A stretch of DNA of 64,000 bases from JAXDMK01 sp963765955 (GCA_963765955.1 CAVXYA010000010.1:310001-374000), one strand, 5' to 3'. Shown: positions 8,431 through 17,502, counted from the first letter of the stretch. Translations and numbers: made by a program. Notes: generated by a model from the letters alone, not told the origin.

Positions 8431-9152
8431 CCGGTCGGGGTCGGTCGAGGGAGCAGCGACGACGGGTCGGACGGCGCCGCCGTCTGGTCGACCACCCGTC
8501 CGTCCCGCAGGAACACCACCCGGTCGGCCCACGACGCCAGCTGGGCGTCGTGGGTCACGACCACGCCGGCCACCCCTCGCTGGCAGGCGGCCCGCAGAAG
8601 GCGCATCACCGACTCGCCGTTGGCCGAGTCCAGCGCCCCGGTCGGCTCGTCCGCCAGGAGCAGCCGACGGTCGCCGACCACCGCCCGGGCGATGGCCACC
8701 CGCTGGCGTTCGCCGCCCGAGAGGTCGTCGGGAAAGCGATCGGCCTTGTCGGCCACGCCGAGCTGCTCGAGCGCCTCCGTGGCCGCCACCCGGGCTCGCC
8801 GCTGGCGGACCCCGTCGAGCTCCAGAGGCAGGGACACGTTCTCCGCCGCCGTCAGTCCGGCCAGGAGGTTGAAGTCCTGGAAGACGTAGCCGATCGATCG
8901 CCGCCGCAGCCGGGCCCGGTCGTTGGGCGACATGGTCGCGAGGAGCTGGCCGTTGACGAGAACGTCGCCGCCCGAGGGCTCCTCGAGGGCGCCGGCGATC
9001 GTGAGCAGGGTGCTCTTGCCCGACCCGCTCGGGCCCATCACCGCCACCAGATCACCGGCCGCGACGGACAGGTCGACCGCATCGAGGGCCCGCACTGCGA
9101 CCGCGCCATCGCCGTACACCTTGGACACCGACCGCAGCTCGAGCACGCTCAT
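8427..9152 (-). CDS. ABC transporter ATP-binding protein (MacB/LolD type)
   Basis: This 241-residue ATPase starts at the reverse-strand ATG 9152. It carries Walker A GPSGSGKST, Q-loop FQDFNLL, signature LSGGERQRVAIARA, Walker B RLLLADEPTGALD and the switch histidine in VVVTHD. The pattern is that of the LolD/MacB subgroup that partners with FtsX-like permeases, and such a permease overlaps its end by four bases. It would power export by the permease. Its start overlaps an ATGA whose TGA (9149-9151) is in the same frame as the start of the PadR gene upstream. Confidence 0.93.
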   Translation of the reverse strand: MSVLELRSVSKVYGDGAVAVRALDAVDLSVAAGDLVAVMGPSGSGKSTLLTIAGALEEPSGGDVLVNGQLLATMSPNDRARLRRRSIGYVFQDFNLLAGLTAAENVSLPLELDGVRQRRARVAATEALEQLGVADKADRFPDDLSGGERQRVAIARAVVGDRRLLLADEPTGALDSANGESVMRLLRAACQRGVAGVVVTHDAQLASWADRVVFLRDGRVVDQTAAPSDPSSLLPRPTPTG

Positions 9153-9751
9153 CGCCGAACGCCGATCCTGCGCCGCAACCGCTCGGGCGCGGTGGCGCTG
9201 GCTGGCGGTGGCGGTGGCGGCCTCGGCCCGACCATCCGCCGCCCGCCGCTTGAGTCGACCGTCGGCCGCGTCCAGCCACCGGATGACCCCGTCGATGCGG
9301 AACAGCTCGGCGTCGACCACCAGGGCCAGGGCGACCTCGTCGTCGGAGAGATCCTCCTTGAGCCGGGTGTACTGCTGCATCACCTCGACCAGATGGCGGC
9401 GGTGGACCTGCACCACCTCCCCCACGTCGACGCCTGCGACCCGCAGGCCGACCAGGATCTTGATCACCAGCTCGTCGCGGGGGGCGCGCCCACATCGGAG
9501 GGCGTCCGCAACCACCCCTCCAACTCGAGCCCACCGTCCTCGGTGATCCGGTAGCGCCGCTGCGGTCCGTCGTCGTCGCGATCGTCGGACTCCACCAGCC
9601 CATCCCGCTCCAGGCGCTGCAGGGTCGTGTACACCTGGCCCACGTTCAGGGCCCACACCTCGCCGGTCTCCGCCTCGAACTCCTGGCGGAGCTGGAGACC
9701 GTATTTCGGGCCCTGGCTCAACAGCCCCAGCAGGGCGTGGCGGACGCTCAC
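9149..9751 (-). CDS. PadR family transcriptional regulator, frame interrupted
   Basis: The N-terminal frame (start 9751) reads MSVRHALLGLLSQGPKYGLQ with the winged helix VYTTLQRLERDGLVE, and stops after 95 codons at 9464. In another frame the sequence continues as a normal PadR C-terminal domain (RDELVIKIL, YTRLKEDL, FRIDGVIRWLDAADGRL). The first switch lies at a run of six G at about 9478-9483. The ATGA at the ATPase start puts a stop back in the original frame, preceded by APERLRRRIGVRR. So two compensating indels would restore a 200-residue protein. PadR proteins usually repress their adjacent transporter genes. Confidence 0.75.
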
Positions 9752-9845
9752 GACCGGACCCCCTTGAGATGCATACCGAGTATGCTACTCGACAGAGTCC
9801 TCCATTGGTAGGGCGGGCGGGACCGGCTGGCCGTACCCTGGCGCC

Positions 9846-10954
9846 GTGGAGCGCTCGGTCCTCCAGGGGTTGGCCGCGTTCCGGTGGGGGGCGTGGGCAT
9901 GGATGGCGGCCGTGCTGGTGGTCTCCCGCGACCAGCTCGAGTGGCCGGTGGTCGCCATGGCCCTGGTGGGTGTGGCCCTGGCCGTGACCATCGCCGACAC
10001 CGTCCTCCTCCGCACCGACACCGCCCGCCTGGGCCGGCCGGGACCAGTGCTCGTCGAGCTGGCCGTCGGCGCCCTCCTCGTGGTCGGCGACGGCCTGGTC
10101 TACGGTCCCGACCACGCCTTCTCCACGTCGCAGTCGCTCGGTTCGGTCTGGCCCCTGGCCGGGATCCTCGGTGCCGGCGTGGCCCTGGGGCCGGTCGGCG
10201 GGGGTCTCTCCGGCATCGTCATCGGCCTGTGCCGGGTGGGGGCCGTCGTCCTCAATGGGGCGCCGATCGACTCCGGCGGCAAGGTGCTCTCCCTCACCAA
10301 CACGGTGGTCTTCTACGCCCTGGGCGGGGCCGCCGCCGGCTACCTGGCCCGCCTCCTGCGCCGGGCCGAGGGCGAGATCTCGGCCGCCCGGGCCCGGGAG
10401 GAGGTGGCCCGCACCCTGCACGACGGTGTCCTGCAGACGCTGGCCATCGTCGAACGCCGGGCCACCGACCCCGCCCTCGCCCGCATGGCCCGCGAGCAGG
10501 AGCGGGAGCTGCGCGACTACCTGTTCGGCGTGGCCCGGGCCGGCTTCGGCCCGGCGGCGGCGCGGGTGACGCCGACGTCACCCCTCCCCTCCGCGCCGCC
10601 GCCGCCCGGTGCGAGGACGCCTTCGGGGCCCGGGTCCAGGTGCTGGTGGCCGACGACGTCCCCGACCTGCCGGCGGCGTCGGTGTCCGCCCTGGCCGGGG
10701 CCGCGGCCGAGGCCATGGTGAACGCGGGCAAGCACGGCCGGGCGTCGAAAATCCTCGTCTACGTGGAGCCCCACGACGACGGGGGCGTGTTCTGCTCGGT
10801 GAAGGACGACGGGTCCGGCTTCGACGTGGCGGCGACGCCCGAGGGCGTCGGACTGTCCCGGTCGATCCGGGGCCGGATGGCGGAGGTCGGCGGCCGGGTG
10901 GAGATCACCAGCTCCCCCGGGCAGGGGACGGAGGTGCTGCTGTGGCTCCCGTGA
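9846..10954 (+). CDS. sensor histidine kinase (HisKA_3 type), frameshifted
   Basis: The start is GTG 9846. About five hydrophobic segments occupy residues 10-180, followed by RTLHDGVLQTLAIVERRA with the phospho-accepting His near residue 192. The ATPase domain (EAMVNAGKHGRAS, VKDDGSGFD, GVGLSRSIRGRM, GQGTEVLLWLP) is in another frame. The switch lies at about 10550-10570, in a gcggcggcggcgcggg tract. The stop (10952-10954) overlaps the regulator start by four bases. It is an integral membrane sensor without a large periplasmic domain; the signal is unknown. A one-base sequence error is the simplest explanation of the break. Confidence 0.82.
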
Positions 10955-11580
10955 ACGTGGTCCAGACGACGGTCGTGCTGGCCGACGACCACCCCATCTG
11001 GCGGGACGGCGTGCGGGCCGACCTGGGCGACGACTTCCGGGTGGTGGGCGAGGCGGGCAACGCCGACGACGCCATCGAGGTCATCCGCCGGACCAAGCCC
11101 GACCTGGTGGTGTGCGACGTCCACATGCCCGGCGGCGGTGGCAACAAGGTGGCCCGGGCCTGTGGCGAGGAGACCCGGATCGTCATGCTCACGGTGTCGG
11201 AGCAGGAGCGGGACCTGCTCGACGCGGTGGCTGCGGGGGCGGTGGGCTACCTGGTGAAGTCCACCCCGCCGGCCGAGCTGCGGGCCGCCCTGCGCAAGGC
11301 GGCCAAGGGCGAGCCCGTCTTCTCCCCCGCCCTGGCCGCCCTGGTGCTGGGCGAGTTCCGGCGCATGGTCAAGGGGTCGTCGGGGATGCAGCCGCTGTCG
11401 GAACGGGAGCGGGAGGTGCTCCAGCTCGTCGCCCGGGGCCACACCTACCGGGAGATCGGCGGCAACCTCTTCATCGCCGAGAAGACGGTGGAGAACCACG
11501 TCCGCAACATCCTGGGCAAGCTCCACCTCAACCGCAAGCAGGAGCTCATCCGCTACGCCCTGGAGCACGGCATCGAGTGA
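10951..11580 (+). CDS. NarL/FixJ-type response regulator
   Basis: This 209-residue regulator starts at GTG 10951 within the GTGA overlap with the kinase. The receiver domain has the acidic pair in VLADDHP, the phospho-acceptor Asp near residue 56 in VVCDVHMPG, the Thr in MLTVSEQE and the Lys in GYLVKSTPP. The C-terminal LuxR helix-turn-helix (LSEREREVLQLVARGHTYREIG ... VENHVRNILGKL) spans about residues 145-205. Together with the kinase it forms a two-component system. Its targets are not evident; the next gene on the strand encodes a YczE-like membrane protein. Confidence 0.95.
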   Translation: MNVVQTTVVLADDHPIWRDGVRADLGDDFRVVGEAGNADDAIEVIRRTKPDLVVCDVHMPGGGGNKVARACGEETRIVMLTVSEQERDLLDAVAAGAVGYLVKSTPPAELRAALRKAAKGEPVFSPALAALVLGEFRRMVKGSSGMQPLSEREREVLQLVARGHTYREIGGNLFIAEKTVENHVRNILGKLHLNRKQELIRYALEHGIE

Positions 11581-11638
11581 CGTCGTGGGGCGGCCGGATA
11601 ATCCAGCCGGGTAGGTGACGGGCCGGCCGTAGCCTGTC

Positions 11639-12289
11639 GTGGTGCTTCCTGTCCCCGACCGTCCCGAGTTGCGGCGGCGTCTGCCCCGGCTGTTCGGCGG
11701 GTTGTTGCTCTTCGGCGTCGGCATCGGGTGCATGGTGCGGTCCGAGCTCGGGCTGGCGCCGTGGGACGTACTCCACCAAGGCATCTCCGAGCGGACCGGG
11801 CTGCCGATGGGCATGGTGACGATCGGCGTCGGCGTGGCCGTGCTCCTGCTGTGGATCCCACTGCGGGAAAGGGTCGGGATCGGCACCCTCGCCAACGCCC
11901 TCGTCATCGGGATCGTGGTCGACGGCACCCTCGCCGTCCTCGACTCGCCGAGCTCGATGGCGGCCCGCATCGGCCTCCTGGTCCTGGGGATCTTCCTCTT
12001 CGGCCCCGGATCCGGCCTCTACATCGGCGCCGGGCTCGGCCCCGGACCACGCGACGGCCTCATGACCGGCATCGCCCGCCGCGGCCATTCGGTGCGGGCG
12101 GTGCGTACCGGCATCGAGGTCTCCGCCCTGGTGTTGGGCGCCGCCCTCGGCGGATCGGTGGGTGTCGGGACGGTCCTCTTCGCCGTCACCGTCGGCCCCA
12201 ACGTCCACTTCTTCCTGGAGCGGATGACCCTGCCCGATGCCGTCCGCCGCCACCAGGCCGACCTTCCGGGAACCAGCGGAGCCCTCTGA
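11639..12289 (+). CDS. YczE/YitT-like integral membrane protein
   Basis: This 216-residue protein starts at GTG 11639. It has about five hydrophobic segments and the family signatures LFGVGIGCMVRSELGLAPWDVLHQGIS near the start and GLYIGAGLGPGPRDGLMTGIARR in the middle, with RTGIEVSALVLGAALGG in the second half. This pattern is that of the YczE/DUF6198 family. Members are uncharacterised; in Bacillus a relative influences antibiotic production. It follows the response regulator after 58 bases and may be its target, but that is inference. Confidence 0.85.
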   Translation: MVLPVPDRPELRRRLPRLFGGLLLFGVGIGCMVRSELGLAPWDVLHQGISERTGLPMGMVTIGVGVAVLLLWIPLRERVGIGTLANALVIGIVVDGTLAVLDSPSSMAARIGLLVLGIFLFGPGSGLYIGAGLGPGPRDGLMTGIARRGHSVRAVRTGIEVSALVLGAALGGSVGVGTVLFAVTVGPNVHFFLERMTLPDAVRRHQADLPGTSGAL

Positions 12290-12344
12290 CCCGAGGCGGA
12301 GCCGGGGGGACACGGCCCCCGGCCCATCCGTACACTCGTCGGTC

Positions 12345-12965
12345 ATGCGGCGTCTGGGGGGTGTGATGGCCGCGTGGGCGTGCCTGTCGGCAGTGGCGGC
12401 GGCGTGCTCGGGCGGAGCGCCGGATGCGGCCGTGGGGCGGGGGACGACCACCACCGAGGCACCGGCACCGATCGCCTTCAACGTCATGTTCGACGTGGCC
12501 GCCGCCGCCGAACCTGCGCCCGGGGCGGCCGACGGGGCCCGGGCGGGGGTGGAGGCCACGTTCAGGCGCTGGCTGGAGGAGGACGTCCTTCCTCCCCTGC
12601 GTACGAACCAGGCGCCGGGCGACCTCCGGGCTCTGTTCACCGCCGCCGCCGGCGAACGGATGGCGACCACGCCGGATCGGGCCGCGTTCGTGTCCGAGGG
12701 ACTCCCGGCCGTCTCCGGTTTGAAGGCCGAACGAGCCGACCTGGCCGTCACCGGCCTGGTCGACCCCGGAGGGCAGATCCCCATCGTCACCGTCCACCTC
12801 GACCTCAAGCTCCGGGGCCGGGCCGAGGGCATGCCCCTTGTCGTCGAGCACACCGGCGACCTCCTGCTCGTCCCCGAAGGCGACGGATGGAAGATCGACG
12901 GCTACGACGTCCGGACCACCCGGGACACCGAGGGCGACACGACCACGACGACGGCGAAATCGTGA
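12345..12965 (+). CDS. putative lipoprotein of unknown function
   Basis: This 206-residue protein starts at ATG 12345. A short basic N-terminus and hydrophobic core end in a lipobox (SAVAAACSGG, lipidated Cys at residue 21), followed by a low-complexity Thr/Pro linker. The mature domain (GARAGVEATFRRWLEEDVLPPLR ... VVEHTGDLLLVPEGDGWKIDGYDV) resembles the Mce/LCP-associated NTF2-like layout in which a cone-shaped domain ends with a WKIDGYDV strand. I would not name it further. It ends 11 bases before the LCP gene and is probably co-transcribed with it. Confidence 0.7.
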   Translation: MRRLGGVMAAWACLSAVAAACSGGAPDAAVGRGTTTTEAPAPIAFNVMFDVAAAAEPAPGAADGARAGVEATFRRWLEEDVLPPLRTNQAPGDLRALFTAAAGERMATTPDRAAFVSEGLPAVSGLKAERADLAVTGLVDPGGQIPIVTVHLDLKLRGRAEGMPLVVEHTGDLLLVPEGDGWKIDGYDVRTTRDTEGDTTTTTAKS

Positions 12966-12984
12966 GCGGCAAATCGTGAGCGGA
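12957..12984 (+). repeat. 14-base tandem duplication at a gene junction
   Basis: The unit aaatcgtgagcggc occurs twice in tandem; the second copy ends in a instead of c. The first copy holds the stop of the lipoprotein gene and the second holds GTG 12976, the probable start of the LCP gene. The duplication therefore doubled a stop/start junction. Confidence 0.7.
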
Positions 12985-13887
12985 AGCGTCGGCAGGACGA
13001 TCCGCCATCCCCGGCTGGTGACGCTGCTGGTCGGGCTCAGCCTGGCCATGGGCCCGGGCGTGCTGCACGGCATGTCCGCCCCCCGGGCCGCGGTCATCGA
13101 GATCCACAAGGTCGACGAGGCCCACTTCAACCACGTGCCGGGGGGACCGATCTTCCTCCTGGTCCTCGGCAACGACGCCCGCCCCGGCGAGTCGATCTCT
13201 CGCGCCGACGGCATCCACCTCATCGGCGTCAGCCCCGGCGCCGGGCAGGCCACCATCCTCAACATCCCCCGGGACACGTACACCGACATCCCCGGCCACG
13301 GCACCGACAAGATCAACGCGGCCCACGCCTACGGTGGCCCCGAGCTGATGGCGGCGGCCGTGAGCGCGTTGGTGGGTGTCGACATCCCCTACGTGATCAC
13401 CACCGGCTTCGTCGGGCTGACGGCCATGGTCGACGAGCTGGGCGGAGTCGACGTCGACGTCCCCACCGCCATGAGCGACGCCAACTCGGGCGCCTTCTTC
13501 GACCCCGGGGTGCAGCGCCTCGACGGCGGCGCCGCCCTCGCCCTCGCCCGCAACCGGGGCATCTCGGGCGGCGACTTCAGCCGCACCCGCAACCAGGGCA
13601 TCCTCATCCTGGCCGGCCTGGCCAAGCTGCGGGCCGAGGGCGGCTCGCCCGTCCAGATCATGCGGTCGCTGGCCGTGCTGCTGCGCCACACCACCCTGCA
13701 CGGCGTGAGCGTCGCCGACCTCTACCGCCTGGGTCGGCTGGGCCTGTCGATCGACCCGGCCAACGTGACCAACGTCACCATGCCCGGCGTGGGTGGCTCG
13801 GCCGGGTCGCAGTCGGTGGTGTTCCCCACCGCGGGCGCCGAAGGGGTTTTCGCCGACATGCGGGACGACGGCCTGGCCACCGGCTGA
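12976..13887 (+). CDS. LytR-CpsA-Psr (LCP) family protein
   Basis: This 303-residue protein starts at GTG 12976. It has an N-terminal membrane anchor (VTLLVGLSLAMGPGVLHG), then the LCP core: IFLLVLGNDARPGESISRADGIHLIGVSP, LNIPRDTYTDIPG, KINAAHAYGGPELM, MVDELGGVDVDVPTAM and LDGGAALALARNRG. The conserved Asp and Arg residues that bind the pyrophosphate of the lipid donor are present. LCP proteins transfer glycopolymers from a lipid carrier to peptidoglycan; in actinobacteria the product is often arabinogalactan-like. The region 13888-14053 downstream has no gene that I can support. Confidence 0.92.
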   Translation: MSGSVGRTIRHPRLVTLLVGLSLAMGPGVLHGMSAPRAAVIEIHKVDEAHFNHVPGGPIFLLVLGNDARPGESISRADGIHLIGVSPGAGQATILNIPRDTYTDIPGHGTDKINAAHAYGGPELMAAAVSALVGVDIPYVITTGFVGLTAMVDELGGVDVDVPTAMSDANSGAFFDPGVQRLDGGAALALARNRGISGGDFSRTRNQGILILAGLAKLRAEGGSPVQIMRSLAVLLRHTTLHGVSVADLYRLGRLGLSIDPANVTNVTMPGVGGSAGSQSVVFPTAGAEGVFADMRDDGLATG

Positions 13888-14053
13888 CCACCTACTACTC
13901 CAGACCGAGTCGCACCTGCCAGTGAGATCAATGTGGCCTTCACGGGCCCTCGGTGGAGCGATCCTGCTCTGGGCCCGGCTCCGGTTCCGCAGCGTCGCCG
14001 TGCCCATTCCCTTCCATGGCACCTACAGCATGCCGGGGGCCGCGCTCGGCTGA

Positions 14054-15070
14054 TCAGTCGTCGTCGGCGCCGTTGACCTCGTCGCCGCCACCCTCCTCCT
14101 CGAAGACCCGGCTCTTGAGGATGTCCTCGGCCTCGATGCGCATGAGGTCGGACTTGCTCAGCTTGTGGTTCTTCTCGTTCACGAGTCGGGTCGCCTGGCG
14201 GAGACGGGCCCGCTCGAGGGCGTTGCGGACGCTGCGGCCGTTGGCGAACCGGGGCTGGTTCATCCGCCGCTCGAGGTAGTCGCGGAAGGCGGACTCGGCC
14301 TCCTCCGAGAACTCGTACTTCTGCTCGTCGAGCATGAGGTGGGCGATCCCCATGAGCTCTTCGAGGCTGTAGTCGGGGAAGTGGATGTGGTGGGCGATGC
14401 GGGAGCCCATGCCCGGGTTGGACGAGAAGAACTTGTCCATCTTGTCCTTGTAGCCGGCGAGGATGACCACCAGGTCGTCGCGGTTGTTCTCCATGATCTG
14501 GAGGAGGATCTCGATGGTCTCCTGGCCGTAGTCGCGCTCGTTCTCGGCCCGGTACAGGTAGTAGGCCTCGTCGATGAAGAGCACGCCGCCCATGGCCCGC
14601 TTGAGGACTTCCTTGGTCTTGGGCGCGGTGTGGCCGATGTACTGGCCGACCAGGTCGTCACGGGTGACGTTCACCAGGTGGCCCCGGCCCAGGTAACCCA
14701 TGTTCTTGAGCAGCTCGGCCATGCGCAAGGCGACGGTGGTCTTGCCCGTGCCCGGGCTGCCGGTGAACGACATGTGGAGGGTGGGACGGGTGGACTCGAT
14801 GCCGAACTGGGTGCGCAGACGGTCGACGACCAGCAGGTCGGCGATCTCCTTGATGCGGGTCTTCACCGGCGCCAAACCGACCAGCTCGCGGTCGAGGCGT
14901 TCGAGGACCTCGTCGCTGTTCGACTTCTTGCGCTCCTCCTCGACGTCGACCACGGCGTCGTCGGGCAGGCGGTTGCGCTCCTTCTCCTCCTGCTCCTCCT
15001 CCTCCTCCTCCTCGGCGGACTTGGCCGGCTTGGCGGCAGTGGGCATTCCGAAGCCTCGTTGTGAACTCAT
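14054..15070 (-). CDS. CbbX-like AAA+ ATPase
   Basis: This 338-residue protein starts at the reverse-strand ATG 15070 (a second ATG lies eight codons later). The first 50 residues are low-complexity and very acidic, with a run of glutamates. The AAA+ core follows the CbbX/SpoVK pattern: LDRELVGLAPVKTRIKEIA, Walker A GSPGTGKTT, RDDLVGQYIGHTAPKT, Walker B VLFIDEAYYL, NERDYGQETIEILLQ and GMGSRIAHHI with the arginine finger. CbbX reactivates red-type Rubisco, but no Rubisco gene is in this window and relatives occur in organisms without it. The client is unknown. Confidence 0.88.
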   Translation of the reverse strand: MSSQRGFGMPTAAKPAKSAEEEEEEEQEEKERNRLPDDAVVDVEEERKKSNSDEVLERLDRELVGLAPVKTRIKEIADLLVVDRLRTQFGIESTRPTLHMSFTGSPGTGKTTVALRMAELLKNMGYLGRGHLVNVTRDDLVGQYIGHTAPKTKEVLKRAMGGVLFIDEAYYLYRAENERDYGQETIEILLQIMENNRDDLVVILAGYKDKMDKFFSSNPGMGSRIAHHIHFPDYSLEELMGIAHLMLDEQKYEFSEEAESAFRDYLERRMNQPRFANGRSVRNALERARLRQATRLVNEKNHKLSKSDLMRIEAEDILKSRVFEEEGGGDEVNGADDD

Positions 15071-15155
15071 CGAGATCGATCGTAACGCTCGGGGAGAACC
15101 TTCCCCGCCGAGGAGTTTTTCGGTGCCCGGCCGGGAACCGTTCCCGGGGGCCCCG

Positions 15156-16265
15156 TCAGCTCGAATCCGGAGGGGGGAGCAGGCGCCGCCGCGGCTTGCC
15201 CCCGGGGGTGCGGGGGACGGCGTCGATGAGGACGACCTGGCGGGGGAGCTTGGCCGCCGACAGCCGGTCGCGGGCGAACGAGCGCAGGTCGTCGACTGTC
15301 GGCGGCGCGGTGGGGTCGGCGGGGACCACGTAGGCCACAACCCGCTCGCCCCATTCGGGATCGAGAGCGCCGGCCACGCACAGGTCGGCCACGCCCGGGT
15401 GGTCGGCCAGCACCGCCTCGACCTCGCTGGGGGACACGCTCACTCCGCCCGTCTTGACCAGGTCGCGCAGGCGGTCGACGACCCGCAACCGGCCCTGGCC
15501 GTCGATCGAGCCGGCGTCGCCGGTGCGCAGCCACCCGTCCCTGGTGAAGGCGGCTGCGGTGTCGGCGGCCCCGGTGGGCGACCGGTAGCCCCGCATCACC
15601 ACCGGTCCCCGGACGAGGATCTCGTCTTCGTGGCCGAGGGCGATCTCGACCCCGTCGAGGGGGCGGCCGGCGTGGACCACGCCACCCCACGTCTCGGTCA
15701 ACCCGTAGGTGGGCGTGCCCGGGAGGTCGGCCGCCACCGGCCCCCCGCCGAGCAGGATGTGCCGGAACCGGCCCAGGTCGACACCCGCCTCCAGGAGCCG
15801 GCGGGCCATGAGGGGGACGAGCGAGACGAGCGTGGCGCCCGCCGTGCCCGTCGCCGCCTGGGCCACCGCCTCCACGTCGAAGCGGGGCAGGACGTCGACC
15901 GGTGTGCCGACCGTCCACGACCTGGCCAGCACGGCGAGTCCGCCCACGTGGTGGAGGGGCAGGCAGCACAGCCAGCGGTCGCCCGGCCCCACCCCGAGGG
16001 CGCCAGAGACGGCCCGGGCCGACGCCTGCAGCCCGCCGAAGGTGAGCTCTACCCCCTTGGGCTCGCCGGTGGTGCCGGACGTGACGACCACCGCGGCCAC
16101 GTCGGGGGCCACTTCGCCGTCCGGGTCGAGCCCGGCCAGGACCCGCTCGATCTCGGCGTCGGGGGCTCGGGGATCGAGGACGAGCACGGCCCGGCCCTTG
16201 TCCCACGCCCGACGGATGGCGTCGGCCGCCTCGGGCGGCGGCAGTCGGACGACGACGAGCGGCAT
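15156..16265 (-). CDS. menE: o-succinylbenzoate-CoA ligase
   Basis: This 369-residue adenylate-forming enzyme has the AMP-binding P-loop VVVTSGTTGEPKGVELT, the PTYGLTETWGG motif, the DGWLRTGDAG motif and the C-terminal RTPGGKPRRR with the catalytic Lys. The short length and closeness to other men genes identify it as MenE, which activates o-succinylbenzoate with CoA in menaquinone synthesis. It lies downstream of rsgA on the minus strand, 36 bases apart, and is divergent from menB across rsgA. A more general acyl-CoA ligase role is possible but unlikely in this context. Confidence 0.88.
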   Translation of the reverse strand: MPLVVVRLPPPEAADAIRRAWDKGRAVLVLDPRAPDAEIERVLAGLDPDGEVAPDVAAVVVTSGTTGEPKGVELTFGGLQASARAVSGALGVGPGDRWLCCLPLHHVGGLAVLARSWTVGTPVDVLPRFDVEAVAQAATGTAGATLVSLVPLMARRLLEAGVDLGRFRHILLGGGPVAADLPGTPTYGLTETWGGVVHAGRPLDGVEIALGHEDEILVRGPVVMRGYRSPTGAADTAAAFTRDGWLRTGDAGSIDGQGRLRVVDRLRDLVKTGGVSVSPSEVEAVLADHPGVADLCVAGALDPEWGERVVAYVVPADPTAPPTVDDLRSFARDRLSAAKLPRQVVLIDAVPRTPGGKPRRRLLPPPDSS

Positions 16266-16301
16266 GGAGTGCGGCGGACGAACCCTTGACCCTCGACCGG
16301 G

Positions 16302-17363
16302 TCAGCCCTTCGGCGGCATCTTCTTCTGGGCCTTGTGGATGATCTTCCACTTCCGGGCCTGCTCGGCCCGTTCCAGCACCGAGGCCGACTGGCGCTCGAG
16401 GTCGCGCTCGATCTTGCGGAAGTTGGCCACCCGGGCCCCGTCGAGGAGGCCGGCGTCGACGGCGGCGGTGACGGCGCAGCCTGGCTCGCCGTCGTGGCGG
16501 CAGTCCCGGAACTTGCAGTGCTCGGCCAGGTCGCCGACGTCGGCGAAGGCGGCGGCCAGCCCCTCCTCGGCCCCGCCCAGGGCGAGGGAGCGGACGCCGG
16601 GGGTGTCGATGAGCACGCCGCCCGAGGGCACGAGGATCAGGTCGCGCGACGTGGTGGTGTGGCGGCCCTTGTGGTCGCCCTCCCGCACCGCCCCGGTGGC
16701 CTGGACCTCGGCGTCGAGCAGCCGGTTGACCAGGGTCGACTTGCCCACGCCCGACGGCCCGAGGAGGACCGCGGTGCGGTTGGGTCGGAGGTGCTCGGCC
16801 ACCTCCTCCACGCCCGATCCCTCGGCGCTGCTGGTGAGCACCACGTCGACGCCCCCGGCCCGGGCCTCCACCGCCACCACCGCCTGCTTGGGGTCGTCGA
16901 AGGTGTCGGCCTTGGTGAGGACCACCACCGGCTTGGCCCCGCTGTCCCACGCCATGACCAGCTCCCGCTCGATGCGGTTGAGGTTGAGGGGCCGGTCGAG
17001 GGAGGCCACCACCATGACGATGTCGACGTTGGCCGCCAGGACCTGGTCCTCCCGGGCCAACGCCGACCACCGGGGGAGCACGTGGTCGACGTTCGGGGGG
17101 GCGCCGGTGCTGATTCCCTCAGGGCCGTCGTCGACGAAGTACAGGCGCACCCAGTCGCCGGTGGTGGGCAGGGGCCAGGCGGTGGCCTGGAGGGGGCTGT
17201 CGTTGCCGGTGGTGACGATGCAGCGGTCGTAGTCGATGCGCACGACCCGGCCCGGGGCATGGCGGGCGGGATCGGGGTCGGGGTCGGTCGAGGCGTAGAG
17301 GGCGGCCACGCGGTCGTCCCATCCGTAGGGGACGAGCGCGGCGAAGGGGGCGTCAGCGGACAA
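16302..17363 (-). CDS. rsgA: small ribosomal subunit biogenesis GTPase RsgA
   Basis: This 353-residue protein has an N-terminal OB-fold region (GRVVRIDYDRCIVTTG), then a circularly permuted GTPase in the order G4 (LTKAD), G1 (GPSGVGKSTLVNRLL), G2 (GRHTTTSRDL) and G3 (DTPG). The C-terminal zinc-binding region has CKFRDCRHDGEPGC. This is the classic RsgA/YjeQ layout. It assists late maturation of the 30S subunit. It sits upstream of menE with a short gap; this pairing looks like a simple operon, with no functional link implied. Confidence 0.95.
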   Translation of the reverse strand: MSADAPFAALVPYGWDDRVAALYASTDPDPDPARHAPGRVVRIDYDRCIVTTGNDSPLQATAWPLPTTGDWVRLYFVDDGPEGISTGAPPNVDHVLPRWSALAREDQVLAANVDIVMVVASLDRPLNLNRIERELVMAWDSGAKPVVVLTKADTFDDPKQAVVAVEARAGGVDVVLTSSAEGSGVEEVAEHLRPNRTAVLLGPSGVGKSTLVNRLLDAEVQATGAVREGDHKGRHTTTSRDLILVPSGGVLIDTPGVRSLALGGAEEGLAAAFADVGDLAEHCKFRDCRHDGEPGCAVTAAVDAGLLDGARVANFRKIERDLERQSASVLERAEQARKWKIIHKAQKKMPPKG

Positions 17364-17502
17364 CGGAGGAGCTCCTTCTCAAGAGGGTCTTCGGGGAGAC
17401 ATGAAGGGCGAGGCGGCCACTGCCGCTCTCAGGCGAGGTAGTCCTCCATGGCGTGCCTCTCCTCCCGACGAAGGTGCTCGTCCCCAGAGTATCCTTCCGT
17501 TC

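Noticed and set aside
5626..8889. Very long plus-strand frame of 1087 codons
   Set aside because: It is antisense to the YdeI-like, FtsX permease and ABC ATPase genes. Its product is low-complexity Gly/Arg/Asp-rich sequence with no domain, as expected for a shadow frame in GC-rich DNA.
8427..10421. A PadR-ATPase fusion of up to 664 codons
   Set aside because: The upstream half is antisense to the histidine kinase gene, and the ATGA stop/start overlap shows that PadR and ATPase are separate genes once the frame breaks are allowed for.
15067..17070. Minus-strand frame of 667 codons over menE and rsgA
   Set aside because: It is an out-of-frame reading of two well-identified genes and is almost pure Arg/Gly/Pro.
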